A DNA stretch of 64,000 nt from Henckelia pumila. Taxonomy: Eukaryota; Streptophyta; Magnoliopsida; Lamiales; Gesneriaceae. The stretch is taken from positions 2,666,001-2,730,000 of the forward strand of contig NC_133121.1 in the NCBI RefSeq assembly GCF_033568475.1. The letters are read 5' to 3'. How positions within the stretch are numbered: the stretch's first letter is position 1; the number at the start of each line of letters is the position of its first letter. The position numbers were made by a program, and so were the translations under genes. This document shows, piece after piece, positions 48,629 through 60,099 of this stretch. The notes under the pieces were generated by a model that worked only from the letters and a program-made list of their open reading frames with translations, was not told the DNA's origin and ran no database searches.

Positions 48629-50755
48629 TAGACTTTTAAACTTCATATTACTACAATATATTGACAAATTTTATTGATAAAATTAGACTCTACAAGAAAT
48701 ATGAATTTTTGCAGCGTTGCATTAACAAATATCGCACAATAAAAACATGTTAATATAATTATTTATAGCACACTTATAAAAATGACTAAAGGAGCTGTTA
48801 ATAATATTAGGTGTATACATACAACAGCTTGTGTTAATTACACATTGTTGTATTTTAAGATCTACAACGGTTTACATTAATTCAAAGCTGCCAAAAAAAA
48901 AAAACCTACCGAAATTTGATTTCCTTCTATATCTTCTTCTTCATTTGTTGTTGTTGTTTTTTTTTTTTTATTTTATTTAAGATTTCCTTCTTTTCTTATT
49001 TGTCCCAAGAGTAGAAATTCCTTTCCCAAATTTCCCTAAATCTGAAGACAAGATAGAAGAAGATGAAGAAGAAGAACGGCCCCTCTGTCCCAGAATTGAT
49101 AGAAGAAGAACGCCCCTAAATATCTTCCCAGACTTCGTATCCGCTGAATTCCCAAATTTTCAGCCGTTGAAAGCCCCTCTGCCACTGTGATTTGGTTGAG
49201 TTTTGCCTTTGCCTTCAAGCCTTCAATCGTTTGTGAGTTTTTTTTTTCTTTTCTCTTTTTTTTTTCCCCCGAATTCTCTGTCGGTGTCCCTTTTTCGCTC
49301 TATAACTGGCAATTTGCTTATGGGTGTGTTGCATGCGCATCTCTGTTTTTTTTTCTTTGCTGCTTTATTCGCCTGGGAGCTGCGGTACAGAGGACTTGTG
49401 TGTTCCTGTTGATTATATTTGTCGTAGAATGATGTGGTCTTCGATAACCATCGATGAGTCTCATCGCGATTGTTCAAAATTTGGGGTAAATTTCACTTTG
49501 TTTCATCCTTTAGTTGTTTTCAGACCTTAATTGTTCCGTCGATCAAAGACTCGAAGTGGATTCAGAATCTTTTGAAGGGATCTGATAATTTCAATCAAAA
49601 TTTGATTTTTTTTCCCATGTCCAGTGCTATTGCTCCGCGCACATTGTTTTAAGGATGCTCATTTTTTTTTATTTGTTCTTCTCCCCTTTCTTTTAGTTCT
49701 TTGTATGGAATTTATAATCATTACATAGGACCAAGGTTTTGATTGTTGGCATTTCATTTTCTTGATCCTCTTGGGCATAATTTAAATAACACAAGTTGAT
49801 AGCAAGCTTTAAAAATTTTGGATTTTTGAAGAGATCTGTTATTGTAAGAGATCACCGACAATATCTTTTCTTGTGTAGATAAACAAGGCAAAGTTAATAT
49901 GTGACTGTCTAGCATCAAAAGGCTTTGATTTAAAGTTTGAAGAAGCATTTTGTTCTTTACTTATTTGGTAGGTACAACTTTTTATTTTGCTTTTGTGGCA
50001 TTAGTTTTTATTTTCTCCTTGCCTTTTTTTAAAACCAGATTGAGTAATTTCGAGTCTTATAATCCAGAGTGCTGAAGCCACAGCGGCTGAAAGATTAAGG
50101 TAATTAGAGGTGAGCTCTAATCCCAGCTCACAAAAGTCACTGCAAGAAGAAAATAAAAAAAATTCAAGTGCATATCTAAAAACCACTGTTACATGTGCAA
50201 TTATTGCTATATTCCATGCAGCTTGTGAAATTATAATGCCCAAGGGGGGATTAAAAAAAATCAAGGGCTTTGATACCATAAACACGTAAAGAAGATGGAA
50301 GAAGAATGAATTATATTCCTTCTTTGATGTACAACAATTGTATACAGTAAATTTACAAGATAAAAGGGGAAACTAATCCTATAATGGAATAATAAATATT
50401 ACATCTTAAATACAAAATCCTATAATGGAGTAGTAAATATTACATGTTAAATTCATAATATAAGAATCATGCTATCAATTTTAAATAAAAAATCTCGATT
50501 TTAATTTTTTTTTTTTGAAATATTTAGATTATTATACTTGAAATATGTTTCTCTATGTATAATAAATATTTAAAAGTCGGTAATAACAATCTTTGGATTT
50601 GAATGCATAATCCGGCTAGCTTTAATGAATAATATTGGGCCAATCTTTCAAAGTTGACCTACCCAAAAGACTAGCAAATTTGTATAAATGTGTTCGAATG
50701 CAAAATAGCAAAAGCAAAGCATAAACACAAATACTAAGAGTGCTCTGATTTTTAG
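48629..50755. other. Spacer left of the SLF-like gene, with relics of mobile elements
   Basis: Around 48690-48720 the text 'ctctacaagaaatatgaatt' followed by 'ttgcagcg' resembles the CACTACAAGAAA end of CACTA/EnSpm elements. The following 200 bp and the poly-T-rich leader-like sequence at about 48950-49640 could be the start of such an element or of an unrecognised transcript. At about 50261-50330 a tail 'gctttgataccataaacacg' looks like a primer-binding site plus LTR end of a fossil copia fragment. No intact gene was found. Confidence 0.4.
50683..50689 (+). promoter_or_regulatory. TATA box of the SLF-like F-box gene
   Basis: TATAAAT lies 67 bp before the start codon at 50756, a normal spacing for a short plant leader. 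A TTGACC word lies just upstream, near 50654. Confidence 0.55.
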
Positions 50756-51910
50756 ATGGCGAAACATGGATTGCCGGAGGATGTGCTGATTGAAATTATG
50801 GTGCGTCTCCCCGTGAAATCCATACAAAGATTCAAATGCGTTTCAAAATCTTGGCGTGATTTGATTAAGAGCTCTATATTCATCAAAAAGCATCAGAAAC
50901 GCGACGTCAGGAAACATGTGCTTCTTGTGAAACGCTATTTACATCTACATGAATATGGAGCCAAAAATGTATTTTCCTTCCATGATCCAGATTTCCCACA
51001 AGTTTTGGTATCGCCGGATCTGTCCGTCCCTATTCCGGATATTGTACCGCAGATTAACATACAACGAATGTGCTTTGCCACAGTTCATGGTCCTTGCAAT
51101 GGCCTTGTTTGTGTGACATTAGATGAAACCGTTTTCTTGTTCAACCCGGCATTGCGAGAATTCAGATCGCTTCCTCTCTGGAACATCGTGTATCCAGATC
51201 CGCGTTACGTTATCACCAATTTAGATAACGGGTTTGGGTTTGACCCAAATACTGATGCTTACAAGGTTGTCCGAATCTGGCAAATCTGTCATTCACGGGG
51301 CCGCTATAGAGATAGGTCCAAGTACCCTTTGAATGAGACGCTGAGGTTTGATTTGTACAATTCGACCTCGAATTCATGGAAGCAGATTGATCCTGAATTG
51401 CCTAATGTAGATATGGTTTTGTGGTTTCCCTGTTTCCAACTCTTCTTTAACAACTCCATTCACTGGTGTGCATCTACCCTGGAGAATCAATCCGGGTGCA
51501 ATATCCTTTGTTTCGACACGAGCACCGACGCTTTTCGACTGATGGACTATCCTGATCACGGTTTAGACGATGCAGCTGGATACCTCAGGGGCCTGATGGT
51601 GTTGAACGAGAGCCTCGCGATATTTTTTTATCCACCTAAAGAAGCAGTCCATATTTGGGTGATGAAGGAATACGGGGTGAAGGAATCGTGGACCAAACAG
51701 TTCGTCATCGGTCCTCATGACTCTATTGTTTGCCCACTTTTGTGTCTCGGAGATGAACGGTTGCTGTGTGAATCTGAGAATGGCCAGTTGGCTGTTGGGT
51801 CACTCGACCAAAACCATTTCAAGGAATTTCAATTCCATGGGCATCAAAATTATCTCAGAGCCTTGGTTTACGAGGAATGTTTGATAGATTTGGAAATGCT
51901 AATTCCATAG
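50756..51910 (+). CDS. SLF-like: S-locus F-box (SLF)-like protein
   Basis: Single-exon gene of 384 residues, the usual SLF length and structure. The F-box is at about 4-44 (LPEDVLIEIMVRLPVKSIQRFKCVSKSW in two adjoining parts). The F-box-associated domain follows, with SLF-type landmarks: VSPDLSVPIPD, HGPCNGLVCV, FLFNPALREFRSLP, GFGFDPNTDAYKVVRI, NILCFDTSTDAFR, IWVMKEYGVKESW, and a tail resembling HGxxxxLRxxVYxESLxxxxxIP. SLFs form SCF complexes in pollen that ubiquitinate non-self S-RNases. The gene lies 839 bp upstream of, and on the same strand as, an S-RNase-type gene, which supports the SLF reading over a generic F-box gene. It could also be a non-S SLF-like paralogue. The reading frame is intact. 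Confidence 0.85.
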   Translation: MAKHGLPEDVLIEIMVRLPVKSIQRFKCVSKSWRDLIKSSIFIKKHQKRDVRKHVLLVKRYLHLHEYGAKNVFSFHDPDFPQVLVSPDLSVPIPDIVPQINIQRMCFATVHGPCNGLVCVTLDETVFLFNPALREFRSLPLWNIVYPDPRYVITNLDNGFGFDPNTDAYKVVRIWQICHSRGRYRDRSKYPLNETLRFDLYNSTSNSWKQIDPELPNVDMVLWFPCFQLFFNNSIHWCASTLENQSGCNILCFDTSTDAFRLMDYPDHGLDDAAGYLRGLMVLNESLAIFFYPPKEAVHIWVMKEYGVKESWTKQFVIGPHDSIVCPLLCLGDERLLCESENGQLAVGSLDQNHFKEFQFHGHQNYLRALVYEECLIDLEMLIP

Positions 51911-52749
51911 CACTTGTCATTCTGTTTAATTTTATTAGACATGTTTGTTTTAATTATCTAAATTCCATCTGCATGATGTTTAATCATCGTGGTAGTGTGA
52001 AATTTGTTACCGATCCATAAATTTCTTGCACTTATGATACTAGTTATTGAACAAATATGTTCTGGTGATCGTATTTCAAAATGTTAACTAGCCGAATTAA
52101 ATCTCGTTGGATGGGACATCATTGATAAAATGGAAAATATCACTAAATTGGCAGTACAACACTTGAAAGGAAACTCGGCACATGCAGCTAGCCTTTTATT
52201 AAACCTTCTCTGGCCTATTATTCAACATCACCTAATATATATTGGTTTTTAGTTAAATATGTATATTGGTTTTTAGTTAAATTCTATAATAAATGTCTTG
52301 TTCTTTACAGATTTTATTGGAAATTAATGTCGATGTCATCCGTTTCAGGAGGGAGGCGTGCCAATATTGATTTAAACTAATTGTGTCTATTTTGTTACAT
52401 GTGCTGTGCTTAGAGGGAAATCCTAAACTTGATAATTCCATGCATCGGTAAAAATCAATCATATATATTTACAACTACAAACAGAGAATGACACAAAAGT
52501 CATTTAGCCACATATAGTTATTCTCTTCATTTGTAATGTTATATATTTTGGTTGCTTCAATTTCAAATACGTTTGGTAAAATTTGTGGAAATGCGTGTGA
52601 ATTTTCTTCACCTTTCACCATCCATCTTTGTCCTTTGTGTTTGGCTTTGGGATTTTCATAAAAAAAAAAATAGCGTGATTTTGATCTCTATATATAGAAG
52701 ATGCATGAAACTCATTTCGATATAATATTCACGTTAAAAATTTATATTA
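51911..52749. other. Spacer between SLF-like and S-RNase-type genes
   Basis: 3' flank of the F-box gene and promoter of the ribonuclease gene. A roughly 24-bp tandem duplication (tatattggtttttagttaaa twice) lies near 52237-52282. A TATATATA box is at 52689-52696, about 54 bp before the start codon. Confidence 0.55.
52689..52696 (+). promoter_or_regulatory. TATA box of the S-RNase-type gene
   Basis: TATATATA in the context ctctatatatagaag, about 54 bp upstream of the ATG at 52750. The spacing implies a leader of about 25-30 nt. Confidence 0.55.
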
Positions 52750-53634
52750 ATGGCTACTAAACTCTCTTGCTTTCTGACCATCCTGGTTTTCCTTTCGGCT
52801 TTCAACTACCCTTCGGTTACTCAGGCTTTTGATTTCTTCAATCTGGTTTTACAGTGGCCTAACACTGTCTGCCACTATTCAAATTGCTACAGAATTCCTT
52901 TGCCACAGGACTTTACGATTCACGGGTTATGGCCGGAGAACTACACTTCCCAATTGCGACAATGTCCTCATCATCTTGGGCCCGTTCACCAGTCTATCCG
53001 TGTACGTATTAATATTTAAATAAATATAACATATTAATTAATATACTCCATATCTTTACTTAATATATATGCCTGTGTGCACTGTGCACAGTGCACGTAC
53101 ATGTACGCATGTGCATATTTTCGGTTTACTTTGGAGTCCTTATAAAGTTAAAATTTAACTCTTTAATTGACTCGTAGACTGCTATTTAATTTACGTGTAT
53201 GGTATATGTAGAATGCTACCTTGAAGCAAATGTTGAATGCAAGCTGGCCGGACCTGTTTCTCCCTATCACCATGTTCGGCGAAAGGTTTTGGTATCGACA
53301 ATGGTATGACCACGGTACTTGTTGTGCAAATCTATACAACCGGGAAGAATACTTACAAAAGGCGTTGGATTTAAAACCAAGATTCAATCTGTTGGCCATT
53401 CTTGGACAAAATGGCATAACTCCGCAAACACAACACACGGTTTCGAGGGACAAAATTAATTCGTCCATAGTAGCAGCTACAGGTCATGTCCCAATACTCA
53501 AATGCTCCTACCGTACTAATTGGTTAAAAGAAATAGTGATATGCTTCAATCCCAGTGGTGTGTTTGTGATTTCGTGTCCCCCACTTCCCCCTGGAAGCCG
53601 AGTAATTTGCCCCAACTATGTGATGTTCCCATAA
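52750..53634 (+). CDS. S-RNase-like: S-RNase-type T2 ribonuclease (class III, one intron)
   Basis: Two predicted exons (52750-53001, 53212-53634), with a phase-0 donor gtacgt and acceptor tatgtag, give 224 residues. A signal peptide covers about 1-26, then the mature start FDFFNLVLQWPNTVCH, typical of S-RNases. Active-site block 1 is FTIHGLWP (55-62, His-58). Block 2 is FWYRQWYDHGTC (110-121, His-118); the family normally has Glu where Gln-114 lies and often Lys where Asp-117 lies. Further landmarks are NASWPDLF, LKEIVICFNPSG and Cys residues in SCPP and ICPNY. The single intron falls in the hypervariable zone between the two blocks, as in S-RNases. The mature protein has about 16 Lys+Arg against 11 Asp+Glu, so it is basic. 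Potential N-glycosylation sites are Asn-64, 85, 93 and 167. S-RNases are secreted in the style and degrade RNA in self pollen tubes. A class III non-S paralogue cannot be excluded. Confidence 0.87.
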
Positions 53635-53714
53635 AAATATAATATATATTGTAAGATCAGTATAATAATCAATGCATGTATATATACATGCAACTACGAA
53701 TCTACGATGCTTGT

Positions 53715-53720
53715 AATAAA
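53715..53720 (+). terminator. Polyadenylation signal of the S-RNase-type gene, next to a retrotransposon
   Basis: AATAAA lies 81 bp after the stop codon and 26 bp before the left edge of the copia element. The cleavage site would fall at or inside the insertion boundary. Confidence 0.45.
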
Positions 53721-53746
53721 AATATTATCAGTACTTATCTGCGAAT

Positions 53747-54520
53747 TGTTGGAAATATTGTGTGGACAAGTGTTGGAAAAATGAGATGGTGAATGAGGGT
53801 GAATGAGGCTTTATGCTCATTGTCCCACATTGACAAAATGTGGGAATAAATTGCACTATATATTGTCAAAATTTAGACAATGGGTTGGGGTCCCAAGGGA
53901 TACTCATGTTTGTTAAAGGGAGCGGACTTAGTCTAGGCTAGGTTCGAACCATTAGCCACACGCGCGCGCGCCGTCCGTCCGTCCGAACCGTGGGTTGGGC
54001 TGGCTTTAACATGAATATAAACTTTTTGGACAAAATAAATTAATTATTGAACAATCTGAGTGCATGAAAGTATGCAACTCTTCAGCCGAATCAATGCAAC
54101 TTTTTGTTCCGAACCAGTGCATCTTTTCGGCTGAAAGAGTGCGTCCTTTCGGTCCTAACCATTGCAACTGTTCGGCCGTGCATGCATCGAACTGGTGCGA
54201 CTGTCCGAGGCATCCTTCCAACATCTATAAATAGACCCCGTCTGTGATCATTCATACTCGCTCATTTCTGACTCATTTCTCTTCCTCTTGCATACTCATA
54301 TTCGAGTGGTCTGAGTTTCTTAAACACTTTGAGTGTTCAAAAGATTCTTCGGTTTGTAGTGCTACTACTGAAGTTGCTGGTTAGCGTTCTATCTTGGAAG
54401 ACGATTTGATCAAACCCGTAAGCACCTAGGCGGGCAAATTTGTCTTAAAGATATAGAGTCAAACTCTCGGCTCGCTACGTTCTGGGTTGCTGCGTCTATA
54501 CTGTTGAAGGTTGGATAACA
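53747..54520 (+). repeat. 5' LTR of the plus-strand copia element
   Basis: 774 bp, TGTTGG to GGATAACA. It contains a tataaatag promoter box near 54223 (ctataaatagaccccg) and a CG-rich tract near 53960-53990. Confidence 0.92.
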
Positions 54521-57500
54521 AGTTTAAGACAAAGTTTTTGATCATGGCTGCTGTTCCAACTCCTCCTGTTACGCTGCCCCCACCACCACCACCTGTTACG
54601 CCGCCACCGGCTGTTGTCACGGCCCCTGCTGCTTCTACTGCACATGCCGAGAGACCTGAGAAGTTCTCCGGTTCTGACTTCAAAACATGGCAGCAGAAGA
54701 TGTTGTTCTACCTCACAACACTTCATCTTGCAAGGTTTTTGAAGGAAACTGTTGCTGTTCCGGCACCGGATGCTGACACACAAACAATGTCTGCCTTTGA
54801 TGCATGGTGTCACAGTGACTTCTTGTGCCGAAATTACATACTGAATGGGTTGGACAATACGCTGTATAGTGTATATTCTGCAACCAAGACTGCTAAGGAA
54901 CTGTGGGAATCCTTAGAGAAAAAGTACAAGACAGAGGATGCTGGCACGAAGAAGTTCGTAGTCGGTAAGTTTCTCGAGTTTAAAATGGTTGATGCCAAGA
55001 CGGTGATTAGCAAAGTGCAAGAGTTCCAAATCATCCTCCATGATATAATGACTGAAGGGATGATGGTCAGCGAGTCCTTCCAAGTGGCTGCATTAATCGA
55101 GAAATTTCCACCTTTATGGAAGGAGTTCAAGAATTACTTGAAGCACAAACGCAAGGAAATGGGGCTCCAAGACTTGATCGTCAGACTGCGAATTGAAGAA
55201 GACAATCGCAAAGCGGAGATCAAAGCTGGTAAGATGCCAATGGAAGCGAAGGCAAATTTGGTGGAGCCAAACGCTATAAAGAAAAGAAAGCATTTTGGAA
55301 AAGATACAAAGCAAGGGATGCACAAGAAATGGAAAGGAACCTGCTGGAACTGTGGAAAGTCGAACCACAAAGCCAAGGATTGTCGCTTACCGAAGAAGGA
55401 CAATCAGTACCGGGCAAATATGGTCCAACACAGATTTGTCCGAGATAGATTTGTCCGAGATAGATTTGTCAGCAGTAGTCTTTGAGGCTAACATGGTTGA
55501 TCATCCCAAAGAATGGTTTATCGACACCGGAGCTACACGACATGTCTGTGCTGACAAGGATCTATTCTCAAAGTATACTCCTATAAGTGGACGAGAGCTC
55601 TATATGGGTAACAATGCGACTTCTAAGATCGTTGGATTAGGCAAAGTGGTGATCAAGATGACTTCGGGAAAAGAGCTTACTCTCATCGATGTTCTCCATG
55701 TTCCGGACATAAGAAAGAATCTTGTATCGGGGTCTAGACTGGTCAAGGCCGGATTTAGAATAGTGTTTGAAGCCGGCAAAGTTGTAATCATGAAAAATGG
55801 ACAGTTCCTAGGAAAAGGATATATAGAAAAGGGACTGTTCAAAATGAATGTAATGACTGTACTTCGTGATCTTGAAAGTAATAAAGTTAATGCTTTGAAT
55901 TACTTGGTTGAATGTTCTAATTTATGGCATACTAGATTAGGACATGTTAACTTCAACACTTTGCAAAAACTTGGAAAACTAAATCTTATTCCAAGGACTA
56001 AGATTGATTCAAACTATAAATGTGAAGTATGTGTTGAAGCTAAATTAACTAAAGTACCTTTTCACACAGTGGAAAGAAGTACAATACCTCTAGAACTAAT
56101 TCACACCGATGTTTGTGATTTAAAGTTTGTACAAACTAGAGGTGGGAAAAAGTACTTTATTACATTCATAGATGATTGCACAAGATTCTGCTATGTGTTT
56201 CTTTTAAGAAGCAAAGATGAAGCTCTTGAAGCATTTAAGACCTATAAGACTGAAGTCGAAAATCAATTAGGCAAACGAATCAAGAAAATTCGTAGTGATA
56301 GAGGAGGTGAATATGTTACTCCGTTTGAAGAATTTTGCAATGAATCTGGCATTATTCATCAAACAACTGCTCCTTATTCACCACAATCTAATGGCATTGC
56401 GGAAAGGAAAAACCGTACTCTGAAAGAAATGATGAATGCCATGCTAATAAGTTCTGGACTTCCCCAAAACTTGTGGGGGGAAGCAATACTTTCGGCAAAT
56501 CATATACTTAACAAAATTCCACATAAAAAGAAGAATGAAACTCCTTACAAATTGTGGAAAGGACATAAGCCCTCATACAAATACTTGAAAGTGTGGGGGT
56601 GTTTGGCGAAAGTAGAAATACCAAAGCCAAAACAAGTGAAGATCGGACCTAAGACTGTAGATTGCATCTTCATTGGATATGCAAACAACAGTAGTGCATA
56701 TAGATTCCTAGTGCACAAGTCAGTGATTCCTGATATACATGAAAATACAATTATTGAATCAAGGAATGCTGCATTTTTTGAGAACATCTTTCCTTCTAAG
56801 GAAGAGAAAGAAACGAGTTCTATTAAACGAGCTCATGAATCTACAAATGAGGAAACTCATGAAAACGAAGAACCAAGGCGTAGTAAGAGAGCTAAGATAG
56901 CTAAAACTTTTGGTCCTGATTTTCTTAGTTATGCTATAGAAAATGATCCAAGGACTTTAAGTGAAGCGCTATCCAGTCCTGATGCTCCACTTTGGAAAGA
57001 GGCCATAAAAAGCGAAATAGATTCCATCATGCAAAATCATACTTGGGAGTTAGTAGATATCCCACCGGAAAGCAAACCTTTAGGATGCAAATGGATCCTA
57101 AAAATAAAATACAAAGCTGATGGATCTGTTGAAAAATACAAAGCAAGGTTAGTGGCCAAAAGATTTAGACAAAAAGAAGGGTTGGATTTCTTCGACACAT
57201 ATTCACCTGTTACGAGAATAACGTCTATTCGAGTACTTATAGCAATTGTTGCTTTAAATAATCTCGAAATACATCAAATGGATGTTAAAACGGCCTTTTT
57301 AAATGGTGAGTTAGAGGAAGAAATATATATGGCACAACCTGAAGGATTTATTGCTCCCGGTCAAGAAAAGAAAGTGTGTCGCCTCATTAAATCATTGTAT
57401 GGGCTCAAACAAGCTCCTAAACAATGGCACGAAAAGTTTGACAAAACAATGATGTCAAATGGATTCAAGATTAATGAGTGTGATAAATGTGTTTATATAA

Positions 57501-59041
57501 AAGGCACACATGACTCATATGTAATTGTTTGTCTATATGTAGACGACATGCTCATAATGGGTAGTAATCATGATATCATCATGAAAACTAAGAAAATGTT
57601 GACAAAACATTTTGATATGAAAGATATGGGAGAAGCAGACGTTATCTTAGGAATTAAGATTGTAAAAGCGCCTGAAGGAATTATCCTAACACAATCTCAT
57701 TACATTGAGAAAGTACTTAGGAAATTCAATGCATATGACGTCACACCGTTAAGATCACCTGTGGATTTAAGTTTACATTTATCCAAAAATCGAGGTGAAC
57801 CCGTATCTCAACAGCAATATGCAAGGATAATTGGGAGTCTAATGTATATTACAAATTGTACTCGTCCTGATATTGCATACTCAATAAATAAATTGAGTAG
57901 ATTTACAAGTAATCCTAGTCATGATCATTGGAAAGCGTTAGAAAGAGTATTTAAATACTTAAAGTACTCAATGGACTATGGATTACATTATAGCACATTT
58001 CCTTCCGTACTAGAAGGATACTGTGATGCCAATTGGATATCCGACACAAAAGACTCTAAATCCACAAGTGGATATGTGTTCACCATCGGTGGAGGAGCTG
58101 TGTCGTGGAAATCCTCTAAACAAACGTGTATAGCTCGTTCAACTATGGAATCGGAATTCATAGCTCTAGACAAAGCGGGAGAAGAAGCGGAATGACTTCG
58201 TAATTTCCTAGAGGATATTCCGTGTTGGATGAAACCAGTGCCAACAATTATGATACATTGCGATAGTCAAGCGGCTATTGGTAGGGCACAAAGTAGTATG
58301 TATAATGGTAAGTCAAGACACATACGTCGAAGACATAATACCATTAGGCAGTTGATCTCAAATGGAGTTATCGCAGTTGATTATGTAAAATCAAAAGATA
58401 ACTTAGCCGATCCGTTGACAAAAGGTTTAGGACGAGATCAAGTTAACTGCTTATCAAGAGGAATGAGATTAAAACCTACAAAATTAAAGAATATTCATAG
58501 CGGAAACCCAACCTTGTAGATTGGAGATCCCAAGATCTTGGTTCAATGGGACAATCAAGTTATGAACGTTCACGTGCACTCAGAACTTTGTTCTACTCTC
58601 ATTCCTAGGATAAAAGTGCAACCTGTGCAAGTAGTGAGGGTAAGTTTTAACAAACTTTTAATGATTCCTATATTTCTCTAAGAAATAAAGTATGACAGGA
58701 TACTCATATACTAGGAGGTCACCTATTTAAGTGTGAAGACGGGCCGCTTCAACGAAACACTTAAGAATCCAAGATGTTGTCCAGGGCCAAAACGGACAAA
58801 ACCATGAGAACAAATAAAGTGTGAGAAAAATTATTGTGTGAATATTGTTGTCTTGGTTTACATCAACGGCTGAATAGTTCAAGACATCACGTTCACTAGG
58901 CAGCCTAGTAAATCCGATAGTATTTCACTAAGGAAGGTTCAAAGCCGCAAGCTACCTCTCCCCATACAATAATTTTTCGAAAAGAAACTCTGTTTTAGCA
59001 TATGCATACATATTCGCATAAATCACATTCATGTGGGGGAT

Positions 59042-59865
59042 TGTTGGAAATATTGTGTGGACAAGTGTTGGAAAAATGAGATGGTGAATGAGGGTGAATG
59101 AGGCTTTATGCTCATTGTCCCACATTGACAAAATGTGGGAATAAATTGCACTATATATTGTCAAAATTTAGACAATGGGTTGGGGTCCCAAGGGATACCC
59201 ATGTTTGTTAAAGGGAGCGGACTTAGTCTAGGCTAGGTTCGAACCATTAGCCACACGCGCGCGCGCCGCCGCCGTCCGACCGGCCGGCCCGGCTCGGCAC
59301 GGACCATGGGCGTGGGCGTGGGCTGGGCTGGGCTGGCTTTAACATGAATATAAACTTTTTGGACAAAATAAATTAATTATTTTATTAATTATTGAACAAT
59401 CTGAGTGCATGAAAGTATGCAACTCTTCAGCCGAATCAGTGCAACTTTTTGTTCTGAACCAGTGCATCTTTTCGGCTGAAAGAGTGCGTCCTTTCGGTCC
59501 TAACCATTGCAACTGTTCGGCCGTGCATGCATCGAACTGGTGCGACTATTCGAGGCATCCTTCCAACATCTATAAATAGACCCCGTCTGTGATCATTCAT
59601 ACTCGCTCATTTCTGACTCATTTCTCTTCCTCTTGCATACTCATATTCGAGTGGTCTGAGTTTCTTAAACACTTTGAGTGTTCAAAAGATTCTTCGGTTT
59701 GTAGTGCTACTACTGAAGTTGCTGGTTAGCGTTCTATCTTGGGAGACGATTTGATCAAACCCGTAAGCACCTAGGCGGGCAAATTTGTCTTAAAGATAGA
59801 GAGTCAAACTCTCGGCTCGCTACGTTCTGGGTTGCTGTGTCTATACTGTTGAAGGTTGGATAACA
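59042..59865 (+). repeat. 3' LTR of the plus-strand copia element
   Basis: 824 bp. It is the same sequence as the 5' LTR apart from a handful of substitutions, a longer CG-rich tract near 59255-59335 and a 12-bp duplication near 59370-59395. Confidence 0.92.
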
Positions 59866-59870
59866 CGAAT

Positions 59871-60068
59871 TATTATGATAAATTTGACATATATAATTTA
59901 TCAACTAATTATGCAAATTTCTACTCTACGTGCATACAGAGCCGCCTAGATCACATTTTCATTTATTTTTTTAGTGATTAATTCTCAATGCTATTATTCT
60001 TATATATACTATTAATTTAAGTATCCCAAATGGCTAGCTAATTTCGAAAATATAATCATGATTGGATA

Positions 60069-60099
<31 letters not shown>

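Larger units (their letters stand above)
53747..59865 (+). mobile_element. Ty1/copia LTR retrotransposon, plus strand, inserted just 3' of the S-RNase-type gene
   Basis: The LTRs run TGTTGGAAAT...GGATAACA and are flanked by perfect 5-bp target duplications CGAAT (53742-53746 and 59866-59870). Order: gag from about 54544 with CCHC knuckle [14 protein letters not shown], protease (DTGATRHVC), integrase ([25 protein letters not shown]), reverse transcriptase (YVDDM) and RNase H to about 58519, then a non-coding part before the right LTR. It looks nearly whole with about two breaks in its coding part. Substitutions between LTRs are about 1% by eye, apart from a GC-rich indel, so it is recent. The lineage within copia was not fixed. 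Confidence 0.92.

Noticed and set aside
52829-53023. Second frame over exon 1 of the S-RNase-type gene
   Set aside because: It overlaps the conserved FTIHGLWP frame and has no T2 motifs.
53002-53211. Reading through the S-RNase intron without splicing
   Set aside because: It leads to a stop within a few codons and removes the HGTC block; the GT-AG intron restores the family alignment in phase 0.
53957-53990. CG-rich tract as a possible CpG-island promoter of a host gene
   Set aside because: It lies within the LTR of the copia element and recurs, altered, in the other LTR.
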